From: Neoechinorhynchus agilis
Lineage: Eukaryota > Acanthocephala
DNA: 64,000 bases
Assembly: GCA_051530055.1 (NCBI GenBank)
Contig: CM121343.1
Span: forward strand, 7,564,001-7,628,000
Direction: 5' to 3'
Both the position numbers and the translations under genes were made by a program. Below are positions 11,124 through 21,387 of the stretch, piece by piece; within the stretch, counting starts at the first letter, position 1; each line of letters opens with the position of its first letter. A model generated the notes under the pieces. That model saw nothing but the letters and a program-made list of their open reading frames with translations, was not told the origin of the DNA and ran no database searches.

Positions 11124-12227
11124 AGCAAAATGATTTCACGGATAAATTTTTCTATATCTTTTAGGCATCCTTGCGAATGAATGGGGAAATTCCGTTGTAA
11201 GAGTACAATTGATATTGCGACAATGTAGTAAGAAATTCTAGTATCGTATTCACGAATGCCATAGGAAGATATCTAATCGCCTTGTATAAATAGTTACGTT
11301 CCTCTTGAAGGAAGGTATTAAAAAGCTCTTTCAGCTCAAAAAACATACAACATTCAAAACCAGAACGGAATTTCTTGCAGAATAAAGTCATTCTTAGTTG
11401 TCCTTGCTGATTGAATATATTTCCCGGGCATTATTATTGACTTTGTTTTTAGTCTAAGAAGGTCCTTAAATCTGGCGAGTCAGAATATCTGATGGGCGTA
11501 ATTATTTCAATCTCGCTTTCCGAAAGTGAACACTTTATCTCTAATATTGAACGGCGAAGAGGCAATGAAAGCTTCAATGCCCATGATTCACAATTAGACT
11601 GCGAAATAAATCGAATAAAGACTCGAATCAATCATAGTTTGCATTCTCATTTTCTCTCTCTCTTGCACTAACAACTGAATAAGAGCTATTTCGCCAGAAA
11701 AGGACATGAGCGAATTGCATTATGCGGATTCCGTGACTATTCTGATTGAACGTTTAGGTGATCAGCATCATCGGATACGCCGATAAACACTATTTGTATT
11801 TCCGGACGCTATAAAATGGGTTTCGTCCTTTGGATATTTCTCCAAGTATGAGAGAGTCACATTTTGTGAGTGTCCTTCAGTCCAGAATGTCATAAAATTC
11901 GCGTAAAGGTCCTCTTTAGAGACAAAACGAGCGGCCCGTGTCGCACTGTGCTAATAATTCTGGTGGTGGTGGTGTACCACCGCGCATGCGTGGGAGAGAA
12001 ACTCATCATCTACAGCGGGTGCCTCTTTTTGCTGAGTGCTTCAGGCAGTGCTCATCAAATGCCTACCTCTGCGAGAAGTGCGGCAATACACGCATTTCCT
12101 TTCGCAAACGCTCGGTACATATATGTTTATCATCTCGTAGCTTCTAAGATATAAAAAGTGTCGCCTCGTTAGAGCCCTATATCAATAACCAACCTTCTCG
12201 GATTATTCGCAGAATTTTTCATAGAAG
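11124..12227. other. Intergenic, nothing recognised
   Basis: No supported gene. A (GGT)n-like stretch at about 11958-11972 and short unsupported frames only. The last 50 bases hold the leader of the PDZ gene. Confidence 0.35.
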
Positions 12228-13287
12228 ATGAGTAGCAACAATGAAATTAGCCAGTTTAGTTTAAAGCTAGTGAGAACTCCGGGTACTGGCTCTTCGTGGG
12301 GATTCAATCTAATGGGTGGCGCCGGCTACAAAATCGATCAAAACACCAGAGTCCCGTTGATGATACAATCGGTATGTTGTTGTTTCTTTTAGGCGCTTAA
12401 AAACGCTACGGCCAAAAAAAGGTAGTTGCCAACTCAATTGCTGCCCGAAATGGACTTGCTCCAGGAGACTCAATTATGGCTATCGATGGGAGAGCAAGTG
12501 CTGATGCCACGCTAGAGCAAGCGAAGATGATGCTCATCAGAGCTGGAAATGAAGTAAATCTAGTCATTAGAAGGTAACGAACCTTCTTCTTAATACAACA
12601 AGTTCTCCAATACAATAGAGACGAGGCCTTAAAAAAGTTCCTTCCGACTCTTTCTAAGAAAGTAAAGTCAACAACGCAGCTACCATTGTCAGTCAGTGGT
12701 GGTGGTGGTGGTGGTAGTAGTAGTAGTGGCGGCGGCAGCAGCAGCAGTGAAAGGGCCAACAGGAGCAACGTTACCGGTGCTCGTCGACCACTGAGCGTAT
12801 CTCAAGCATTTCCGAGAAGAATGGCACCGTCACCTCCACTTCCAACTCTTCCACAGACAACATGGACTGGCGAGGTGCCCGGCGAGATCGCACCAACTGA
12901 TTCGTCGGTCATTTCCAACGTGGGAATAGGTCAGTGGCTGATAAAATGCTGAATTTCTTTCAACAGTCGCATAATTTAACAAAAGTGCCATTTGAACGAT
13001 CACCGGCTTTCAATCGACTTGCATCCGGTCGATCTCTTCCTGTACAGCCTACGAAACAAGCAACACAACAAGATGCACCTAGGCCCAATCAGGATACACA
13101 ACAAACATTTTCGACAAATTACAACCAACATCTTCAACAACAAACTCAAGCTCCACAACCAATATCTAGCGAAGGTCAAATTTCACGCTCGTTCAGAGCA
13201 CTAGAAACTGATCTGGCACAAGCTGCTGCAATGGGTGCACGCCCGGCTTCGATCTTTGACCTAAAGAAACAAAGTCAACGAAGGTGA
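12228..13287 (+). CDS. PDZ protein of the ZASP/ALP type
   Basis: Four phase-consistent exons: 12228-12371, 12422-12573, 12619-12919 and 12967-13287, with introns of 50, 45 and 47 nt. Residues about 8-98 form one PDZ domain: FSLKLVRTPGTGSSWGFNLMGG (carboxylate-loop region S-W-G-F-N-L), then NSIAARNGLAPGDSIMAIDG and AKMMLIRAGNEVNLVIRR. The single N-terminal PDZ with a W-G-F loop, followed by a long disordered Ser/Gly/Gln/Pro-rich tail, resembles Z-disc ALP/ZASP proteins, which bind alpha-actinin. No LIM domain is present before the stop, so this is either a LIM-less isoform or a short paralogue. The glycine run (12699-12735) is a (GGT)n/(AGT)n/(GGC)n triplet repeat in frame. The stop lies 33 bases from the convergent stop of the methyltransferase gene. 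Confidence 0.75.
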
Positions 13288-13319
13288 TGAACAATGCTGC
13301 TCCACACCATATATAGAGG

Positions 13320-15406
13320 TCAACATTTTACTTTCTTTTCGCCACAATAAACGACCTTAGTGTTCAATACAGCGTCCACGTACTTCAGTTCGCATGGTAC
13401 TAACGGAGGCGGAATGCCAACCCAGCCAATAATGAGTTCATTGTCTCCCGTTGATTCATCATCAATGTTTGTTTCTAATAACCATGTTTCCTCAAATGTA
13501 GAATTAACCATCCTAAGAAGCAAATCCCGAGATAACTTTGAATCACTGTGGTCGAGACAATTAATGATGGTGGCCGTCTTACTGTGTGATCGTAGGAGAT
13601 TGATCACTTCTGGGTTAATGAACTCATCACTCGGACAAGCAAGTCCGTTTTCTTGTGCCAGTTGATCCACATCCACTACTACTACATCGTATTGGGTTTC
13701 ATGGGACCGCAAATATGAAATACCATCGACACACTTTGTAGACAGACCTTTTAACTTCTTTAGGACATGGACTTTCAAAATACTCGAATCCGAAAAAATC
13801 CATGTAATTTTAAATCGAATACCGAGTTTGATATTCTTATCACGTCTTGGGATGAGTCAAGGGCTAAAATTGTACGTAGTTTAGGTCCCAGAAGCAGTCC
13901 ATGGCATAACTCGCCACCTCCAAGTCCAATTAAAAGAACTGATAGTTTCTGTAGATAATCACTGATTATCCAAGTCATCACTTGCACATAACCTTTAGCG
14001 TCGGGTTCAAAAGTAACACCATTACAAGTTAAGAGCATCTCGGTCTGTGACATGTCTCCGGACGAAGCAATAATGAGCCGTTTATACTCGCGGCCATCAT
14101 TGTGAGTCACTTTGACAGTATATACACCATTGCCAAAATGATCAGTTTCCTTTAAATCCTCGATTTCTTCATCCGGTTTCTGTGCAGACATAATAGGTAT
14201 TGAATAATTCTCGGGTATTCCCCTAGGCTTGAAATTGGCACTCACTTCTCCGAAGTCTTTTTGAATCTGATCAAAGTCGAAACTTTGTTGCGTCGGATAT
14301 ATAAAAATCATTCGTTTGACTGACGCCTGCCTTGTGATCGATTTCCGACCGTTCTTAGTCCTATATTGCCATTTTCGAGCAGAATGAAAAGGAACAAGGA
14401 ATCCCGCGAATGGATATGTTGCTTTATTGTCGTCGTTAAACTCTTTTAAATTAACCACTACCAGTCTTGTGCGATCCCTTAACAACCATTCAAATTCGTC
14501 CTCCAATTCATCGTTCTGCAGTGCCACAAACATCCGATTAGCGTTCGACATAAATTATCATTTCTTTAAAGTAATATGCCCAAATGGTTGACAATTTATG
14601 TCCTATTGATATGATTTGATAAGATTCGGAACTTCATCAATTTCGACATTCGAAGAAATGGTGTCGCCGTCTAGACCGTCTGACCACTCTACACTGGGCA
14701 CCATCGACGATTGTTGCAGGCACTTTTTAGCAATTAAAATAAAAAAAGGATATTTGCTCAGTGATTTACGAGAGTCACATTGGATTTTAAGTGCACAGTC
14801 GTTTTGCGCCATTGAATTTAGCCAGGTCATGAGAGCGAAAGGTTCGGCCAATGTTATACAAAAGTACTGACCACCCGGGCGAAGGACTCTATGAACCTCG
14901 GAAAGCATTAACTTTGCCTTATCGCAAGATTTATCGTCGCAAGACAAAGTATCAAGAGTAGCCTTGTCCAAAATTATGTCGAATTCCGCATCTCCAAAGT
15001 TCATCTACGTAAATGCGTTCAGTGAATATTTTCTTTTTTAAGCACAACCTTTGTAGCATCCATTCTAATATATTTGATTTTTGGGAATTCTTTAGATAAT
15101 TGATCGATTAGTTTGCCGGATAAATCAATGGCTGTAACTTCAATGTTCGGATAGGCTTCAGCTATTTTCGATGGGAATGAAGATCTACCACACCCAACAT
15201 CAAGCAGTTTCAACTTTTTTCCAGCTTTAAAGTGCTTTTCAAGAATAGCCTTCTTCAGAAAATCATATTCGGAGTACCTAATTCAAACAGTAATAACGGA
15301 AAAAGTTTAAAACAAACCATTCAAAGAAATCATTCGATTTCGAATACAAGTTTTCCCAATATTCAGCTTCGATGAAGTTGCCAGGATTTCCCGGTAAAGA
15401 GAACAT
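13320..15406 (-). CDS. METTL13-type eEF1A methyltransferase
   Basis: Two-domain methyltransferase that in animals methylates the N-terminus and a lysine of elongation factor eEF1A. Exon 1 (15406-15318) encodes MFSLPGNPGNFIEAEYWENLY; a 40 nt intron leads to exon 2 (15277-15049) with the AdoMet motif LLDVGCGRSSFPSKIAE and motif IDLSG; a 44 nt intron leads to exon 3 (from 15004) with DIILDKATLDTL and HRVLRPGGQYFCITLAEP. The C-terminal spermidine-synthase-like domain includes VPFHSARKWQYRTKNGRK, VLLIGLGGGELCHGL, TILALDSSQDVI and YDVVVVDVDQ. Junctions up to exon 3 match in phase; the exon 3/4 junction near 14600-14520 is unresolved. Near 13790 the frame shifts by one base in a run of six A (T on the coding strand); the shifted frame reads SDSSILKVHVLKKL and continues the family alignment, so this is either an assembly indel or a real break. 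Convergent with the PDZ gene. Confidence 0.85.
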
Positions 15407-15870
15407 ATAAAATTTCTGAATCAAAAGGAGGGTAATCAATTATCGATAACAAATCCCATTGCACTCGTGTTCTTCGCTAAAAATTAACGGGAGAATCAAG
15501 TCGATGAACAGAAAACGGATCGCTAACGAGCATGATCGATTACTACCGAGTGAGACTCAGTTTTCGCCTTTTACGAAATCTTCTTCGCAGCGAGAATAAG
15601 ATCATATTTACCGATACACTATGGATTTTTTATACCTGGACCAGGATTTTAGTTTGTTGCTAAGCACAATAATTACATAGAATTGAGTTGACAATTTAGG
15701 TGTAGTAAGTGGCACAGCAATCGACGGCCTACTTAAGCCATCTAAATTCCAACTAGGGATCTACAAAAACAAGTCTCGTTAATAAACATTTCAACCAGTT
15801 TCGATATGTGAAGATGTACCTATGATTAGAATTGTATTTTAGCATTCTTATGCGTGGCTCAGCCGGTGGT
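15407..15870. other. Upstream region of the methyltransferase gene
   Basis: No gene recognised. It presumably holds the promoter of the methyltransferase gene. Confidence 0.4.
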
Positions 15871-15874
15871 CTTT

Positions 15875-16153
15875 TGATCGATATGTGTACGATTATTCTC
15901 TTTTTCGAAATACATGGCTAAATGGACACACACAGTCCAACGATTCATTGGTTTGGGAAGCGCTGGTCTGCGATTAATGCCCAAGACCGTAAGGTTAAAA
16001 GTTTGTAAGAATCACTCCGGATTCTCAGATACCTCCCGAGAAGGCAGGACTCATCAGTGAATTTCCTCCCTTCAGCAGTAGACCGAAATCGGTGGACTGT
16101 GAATCCATTAAGCCGTGTAAAGTGAAAAAAGAATAATCGTACACATATCAATC
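15875..16153. repeat. Foldback element, copy 2
   Basis: Inverted arms of about 65-70 bases. The left end TTGATCGATATGTGTACGAT pairs with the right end ATCGTACACATATCAATCA, and the pairing continues through ATGGCTAAATGGA / TCCATTAAGCCGT and CACAGTCCA / TGGACTGTG. Between them (16017-16105) is the core shared with copies 1 and 3, here reverse-oriented: CCTCCCGAGAAGGCAGGACT followed by CATCAGTGAA. Satellite B begins within five bases of its right end. The arms differ from those of copy 1, so either the core moved or the arms diverged fast. Confidence 0.75.
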
Positions 16154-16156
16154 AGA

Positions 16157-17748
16157 AATCTTTTATTTGGGTCTTCAACCCGTAAAGAGTTCAATAAAGA
16201 CGTTCTGCGAATTTCGTTGGGTTCGTCATCAGTTTCCTATTAAAAGACGCTAACAAACTAAGATTATGAAGAGCCGACGAGGTTCGCAGAACGTCTTCAC
16301 TAAATTCTTTACCGGGTGAGAATAGCTAAATAAAAGACTTTTAATCATATTCATCGGTACCTAATCACATATCGACATTTTGAACTTTTTATTAAAAGTC
16401 TTTTATTTGGGTCTTCAACCCGTAAAGAGTTCAATAAAGACGTTCTGCGAATTTCGTTGGGTTCGTCATCGGTTTGTGAGTTATTAAAAGATGCTAACAA
16501 ACTAAGATGATGAAGAGCCGACGAGGTTCGCAGAACGTCTTCACTAAATTCTTTACCGGGTGAGAATAGATAAATAAAAGACTTTTAATCATATTCCCCG
16601 GTACCTAATCACATATCGAAATTTTGAACTTTTTATTAAGTATTGTATTTGGGTCTTCAACCGGTAAAGAGTTCAATAAAGACGTTCTGCGAACTTCGTT
16701 GGCTCTTCATCATCAGTTTGTTTCTTAGTAAAAGACGCTAACAAACTAAGATGATGAAGAGCCAACGAGGTTCGCAGAACGTCTTCAATAAATTCTTTAC
16801 CGGGTGAGAATAGATAAATAAAAGACTTTTAATCATATTCCCCGGTACCTAATCACATATCGAAAATTTTGAACTTTTTATTAAAAGTCTTTTATTTGGG
16901 TCTTCACCCGGTAAAGAATTTATTAAAGACGTTCTGCGAACTTCGTTGGGTTCGTCATCAGTTTGCTATTAAAAGATGCTAACAAACTGATGAAGAGCCA
17001 ACGAAGTTCGCAGAACGTCATTAATAAATTCTTTACCGGGTGAAGACCCAAATAAGACTTTTAATAAAAAGTTCAAAATTTCGATATGTGTTAGGTCAAA
17101 AGTCTTTTATTTAGCTATTCTCACCCGGTAAATTTATTAAAGACGTTCTGCGAACTTCGTTGGCTCTTTATCATCAGTTTGTTTCTTAGTAAAAGACGCT
17201 AACAAACTAAGATGATGAAGAACCGACGAGGTTCGCAGAACGTCTTTAATAAATTCTTTACCGGGTGAGAATAGCTAAATAAAAGACTTTTAACCTAATC
17301 ACATATCGAAATTTTGAACTTTCTATTAAAAATCTTTTATTTGGGTCTTCAACCGGTAAAGAGTTTATTAAAGACGTTCTGCGAACTTCGTTGGCTCTTT
17401 ATCATCAGTTTGTTTCTTAGTAAAAGACGCTAACAAACTAAGATGATGAAGAACCGACGAGGTTCGCAGAACGTCTTTAATAAATTCTTTACCGGGTGAG
17501 AATAGCTAAATAAAAGACTTTTAACCTAATCACATATCGAAATTTTGAACTTTCTATTAAAAATCTTTTATTTGGGTCTTCAACCGGTAAAGAGTTTATT
17601 AAAGACGTTCTGCGAACTTCGTTGGCTCTTCATCATCAGTTTGTTTCTTAGTAAAAGACGCTAACAAACTGATGAAGAGCCGACGAGGTTCGCAGAACGT
17701 CTTTAATAAACTCTTTACCGAGTGGGAATTGCTAAATAAAAGACTTGT
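16157..17748. repeat. Satellite B array 1, about 240 bp palindromic unit
   Basis: GACGTTCTGCGAA recurs about every 240 bases (near 16199, 16439, 16681, 16929). Each unit is a hairpin: an arm reading AGTCTTTTATTTGGGTCTTC, then CCGGTAAAGAGTTTATTAAA, GACGTTCTGCGAAC, and TTGGCTCTTCATCATCAGTT is followed, after an 18-25 base loop, by its near-complete reverse complement ending in AATAAAAGACTTTT. Arms are roughly 95-100 bases. Units differ by small indels (CATCATCAG or CATCAG, AAGATGATGAAG or GATGAAG). No open frame persists. Confidence 0.95.
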
Positions 17749-18520
17749 AGGTCGCAACGCGTTTTGCGAAATCTATACCACGCCAAAAGGGATGAAAAGT
17801 GTTCAACTCACAGAGGAAGTCATTGTCCGTGAAGCGTATCAAAACTGACGCGGTTGATCACTACGAAGAAGAGGACAGCGGGATTCTACGATAAAGGAGC
17901 GAAATTTCAAGCGCCCTTACCAAACGATATTAGCGTATGGAAACTTATGTGAACGCCGCAATTTTAATTCAATTGCTCACGAAGTTCAATCGGACTTCGT
18001 TTGGTTAAGAATGGCGGTATAAACGGCGTTAAAAAAGATTTACGTACGGTAACGCCCAAAATAGAATAGATGGTTTAAAAAAGTCTTAGTAGTAAATTTC
18101 GAAATTCATAATTAGCAAAAAAACGCTACGTTTCATGTAATAAGCTTCAAAGTGTGTTTATGATGAGGAAAAGGTAGTTCCAAAAATAGGATTAGTCGAA
18201 GGGAATGGCGCACCCAATGCGTATCATTTAACATAGGCGACGAAATCGGATCTAGTTCGTCAGTCATCTTTGATGCGTGATGATGATCCACGTGCCTTGT
18301 GCTAAGGTTCATGAGTGACTGAAAGATATGCTGAGCAACGGCTTGGGATTGGCGTACGAATAAATGGAAGGAGAGCGCATTTTTACTAAGAGATAACGTG
18401 TTCTGTAGAAGATGTGGTTGGAAAGAAGAAACGCTTACCATATATAGTTTTGCCTTCCATAGATTCCACAACGTTCTGATCCGTCGAGTTTTGAATTTCA
18501 CTTCTTTTTAGATTTCACAG
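17749..18520. other. Intergenic between satellite B and the Arg/Ser-rich gene
   Basis: Unique-looking sequence. The minus-strand frame at 18133-18501 is not supported by composition or similarity. A TTTTTAG and a TTTCACAG acceptor lie just before the downstream ATG. Confidence 0.35.
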
Positions 18521-18526
18521 GCAAAT

Positions 18527-19165
18527 ATGGCATTTAGATCTTCATCAGTATATGATCAGTCACCTTTTGCGCGAGCAAGATCCGTTGAGCCCTATAGATC
18601 AACAAATCAGCGATTAAGGTCAAGGGCGCTTTCGATTGGACCTTCATTTTCATCATCGGCCAGACTATACGACTTATCCAGACCATCATCGAGAACAGTT
18701 TCAGTACAAAACCCACATAGACGCGAGCGCTCAACTCAACGGTGGACGCAAATGAGGAATGAGGACTTCTCGAAATCAGCCCGGTACTTTGATCGATACT
18801 CTGAGTTAATTCCACCGAGGGAACCGAAGTTCATCGACGGTTATTACAAACACTTCAGGCAGTATTACTGGTACCACACAGCTCCACGCGCTGTGTCCTA
18901 CTTTGCCCCATTCAGTGATTGGCGATTTACTTCACGAAGGACATTACCAGCAACACAAAACCAGTTTGGTCTCTCAGATTATTACAATCCAAGGAACCTT
19001 CATTCAGCTCTGTCCCATGTGAAAGGTCTTCAGTTTTCTCCGACGAACTTAAACTATTTGCGAAGCATGAGAGACTTGCGATCTAACGGTGCACTATACG
19101 GTCTTCTAAACGTCTTCGACCGACAAAGTATCCTGCGGGACAGAAGATCATTCAGCAGACCATAA
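18527..19165 (+). CDS. Arg/Ser/Tyr-rich protein of unknown function
   Basis: Single open frame of 212 residues. The N-terminal third is rich in Arg and Ser with repeated S-R-x-S/L patterns (FARARSVEPYRS, RLRSRALSIGP, SRPSSRTVSVQN). The middle is aromatic (DGYYKHFRQYYWYHTAPRAVSYFAPF), and the end is basic again (ILRDRRSFSRP). There is no signal peptide, membrane segment or catalytic motif. The composition suggests a structural or cytoskeleton-bound protein, but I do not recognise the family. The ATG follows a splice-acceptor-like TTTCACAG by six bases, consistent with a spliced leader or a 5' UTR intron. Confidence 0.6.
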   Translation: MAFRSSSVYDQSPFARARSVEPYRSTNQRLRSRALSIGPSFSSSARLYDLSRPSSRTVSVQNPHRRERSTQRWTQMRNEDFSKSARYFDRYSELIPPREPKFIDGYYKHFRQYYWYHTAPRAVSYFAPFSDWRFTSRRTLPATQNQFGLSDYYNPRNLHSALSHVKGLQFSPTNLNYLRSMRDLRSNGALYGLLNVFDRQSILRDRRSFSRP

Positions 19166-19324
19166 GAGATCGCATGGGTGCCGAATAGTAGCCTCAACAA
19201 TGATCTCAGGCGGAAAACACAGCTACCGCCATTAACGAGACCATGCTTGAAGAGATGCTCACTTGTAGTCAAAATATTTCCAAAAATCATCAATACAGAA
19301 AAAAAACAAGTGCGGATACCTGAA

Positions 19325-19666
19325 ATAAAATGTTCGACGCTTTGATTCGTGGATAGATCTGCTGAATATAGTAACAATGTCACCGATTCAATATAAACAC
19401 ATTCATATTTCGCACATTGTAGATGATTCGAGACTAAAAGCTGAAAAAAGTACTTCAAAATTCATAGCTCCCAATTCCACAAAAAAAGTGATAGTTACAT
19501 AAAGATTACCATACTCACTTCTTGCACTGGGCATAAAAAAAGAACACCAATGAACATGCTTACTTGATTTTTCTTCGTCTTTTACGTCCTTAATTTCGGC
19601 ATCTTTAGAGTCCAACGATTCAACCTCCCCACCACCGAAAACCAACTTCAACCTTGCTAAAAACAT
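19325..19666 (-). CDS. Possible small spliced gene
   Basis: A start at 19666 encodes MFLARLKLVFGGGEVESLDS then an acidic/lysine run (KDVKDEEKS) ending at a consensus GTAAGC donor (about 19564). A strong acceptor TTTTTTCAG near 19445 opens a frame LLVSNHLQCAKYECVYIES that ends at an AGGTATCC donor near 19325. Splice signals are good, but no family is recognised and later exons are not identified. It could be chance. Confidence 0.25.
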
Positions 19667-19669
19667 ATC

Positions 19670-20154
19670 TTTTAAATAGACAATTTTACATATAATCGAT
19701 TTGTATTTACGAAGAAATTTAATGCTTTGTCTTTTCCGGACACCTTTTAAACAAATCTACCTAAAAAATTCAATTGAATAAACCAACTATGAGCATTGAA
19801 CGTTCAATGAAACCCGCATCCGATTGCTCGCATTTTCACAGTTGAAAAAAAATCTTCATATCCGTTCGTAGCATTTGAGCGCCAACGGAAATCTACACTA
19901 CCAAATCACGAACTGTGATTGACTGTATTTTTGTTAATAAAAAGGCAATCGGTCAAACTATCGGCTTCTTAGACGGGATTTACTTCATAAGAAAGTGATC
20001 CGGATCGTAAACTCATGGACTAAACTTTTTTTATGTCTCCTGGCAAGCCGGTTCAGTTAATTAAATGAACCTCCCTTGCTCGGCTTTTCTTAGGAACACA
20101 GCTAACCAATATTTTGGATCAGGGAAGCGCATAGAATCACTCAATGCCCTGAAC
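19670..20154. other. AT-rich intergenic DNA
   Basis: No gene or repeat recognised until the degenerate core copy at 20155. Confidence 0.35.
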
Positions 20155-20275
20155 CACAAGGTCCCTCCGGATCTTCAAATGCCTCCCGAGTAGGCGGGAC
20201 TTATTAGTGAGTTTCCTGCTCCCCTCAACGAGGTATTTCGTCCCTTTTTTGGTCGTGAGTCATCGACGCTAATGG
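20155..20275 (-). repeat. Dispersed core repeat, copy 3
   Basis: Reads CCTCCGGATCTTCAAATGCC, CTCCCGAGTAGGCGGGACTT, ATTAGTGAGTTTCCTG and GAGGTATTTCGTCCC on the plus strand, matching the reverse complement of copy 1 and the forward strand of copy 2. Hammerhead-like boxes on the minus strand are GGGAC-GAAA-TACC (20244-20232) and ACTCA-CTAATAA-GTCCC (20212-20196). CTAATAA is a decayed CTGATGA by two G-to-A changes. Long inverted arms are not obvious, so this copy is older or truncated. Confidence 0.7.
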
Positions 20276-20882
20276 ATTTTGAACACTTTAATTCTGAAGA
20301 ACAGATTCGGGATCAAGTCCACTTCGACACAACTACGGAGATCTTGGGTAAGTATTGAATTCTCTTTTTTTAGAAGTTACAATTCGGGAAATAACGAGTG
20401 CATTTCTTTTTTTCTATAAGTTGAAGTGTTCGCCACTACATATAAATTCTGTAAAATATACAATAAAGACCGGGTTTGAAACTTCAATGGCAAAACGATT
20501 TCGATTGGAGGTGCGAATCGATTTTCACTTGAAATTCCTCAACAATGACTGCACACCAGAACACCTCTGAAAAAGAAGACTTACAAATCAGTTTGAATTG
20601 TTCATGTTTTTTTTGAATGGCGAATCGATATTTCGGCAATCTTTTAGGACTATTAAATATCGGATTTAAACTTACTAATTAGCCAAAAAATTAGTTCAAT
20701 GTTCACTTGTGTGTAGATTCGAATAAATTTAAGAATAATGGTTACAATCTCGACTTTAAAATCTAAAAGTGGCTCTCGTATCACTTTAATCCGAATAAAA
20801 CGTTCATCAGTGATTTTCTTCCGGAGACGCAAATGTCCAGTCGTGTGAGTCAAGTTGAGAAATTCAATTTTTTTCTTATTCA

Positions 20883-21263
20883 ATGCTCAGAACATCGCTG
20901 ATCGTTTCTAGCAGCTGCGATTTTATCCGGAGTGTAGCGGATGCGTTGTTCACATGGTCGGCAAATCAGAAATTGCGAGTTTCGATTGAAGTGCTTCTTA
21001 AGAACGGCGGTGTGTTCATTCTTGCTCGCGATCGGATTGAAGATGCATTCGAGAATGACGTAGAAATCGTCAGTGATATAAGCCAATACGTAACTTTATT
21101 GCACAAATGCGGAGATAACAATCGAGCCGGTGGAATTCGCATGGATATCGTAGTAGACGGATCTCTGATTCTAAATGAAAATGATCCGGATATGATCTTG
21201 CTACTGAAGAATGCCTTGGAACGTCTTCGTAAATATTGTGGTTCTGCCAATTTTTCCCAGTGA
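20883..21263 (+). CDS. Small protein of unknown function
   Basis: Open frame of 126 residues from ATG 20883 with protein-like composition and alternating hydrophobic pattern (SIEVLLKNGGVFILARDRIE, MDIVVDGSLILNENDPDMIL, LKNALERLRKY). No signal peptide or membrane segment. No family recognised. The overlapping minus-strand frame is Ser/Arg-rich and less plausible. It lies between the two palindromic arrays. Confidence 0.45.
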   Translation: MLRTSLIVSSSCDFIRSVADALFTWSANQKLRVSIEVLLKNGGVFILARDRIEDAFENDVEIVSDISQYVTLLHKCGDNNRAGGIRMDIVVDGSLILNENDPDMILLLKNALERLRKYCGSANFSQ

Positions 21264-21387
21264 AGTCTGGGGTTTTTTGAATTGCACCAGAGTACCCCAA
21301 TTCCGATCACCACCATCGATTGAATAACTCTGACTTTGGGAGATGTCGATATGTGAGGTACCGGAGAATGTGCAAAGGAATTATTGC

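Noticed and set aside
16157-17748. CTGATGA...CGAA boxes in satellite B as a hammerhead
   Set aside because: The boxes are simply part of the palindrome arms, are not kept in most units (AAGATGATGAAG), and the GAAA box is incomplete.
18133-18501. Minus-strand open frame before the Arg/Ser-rich gene
   Set aside because: No protein-like features, and it overlaps the leader of the plus-strand gene.
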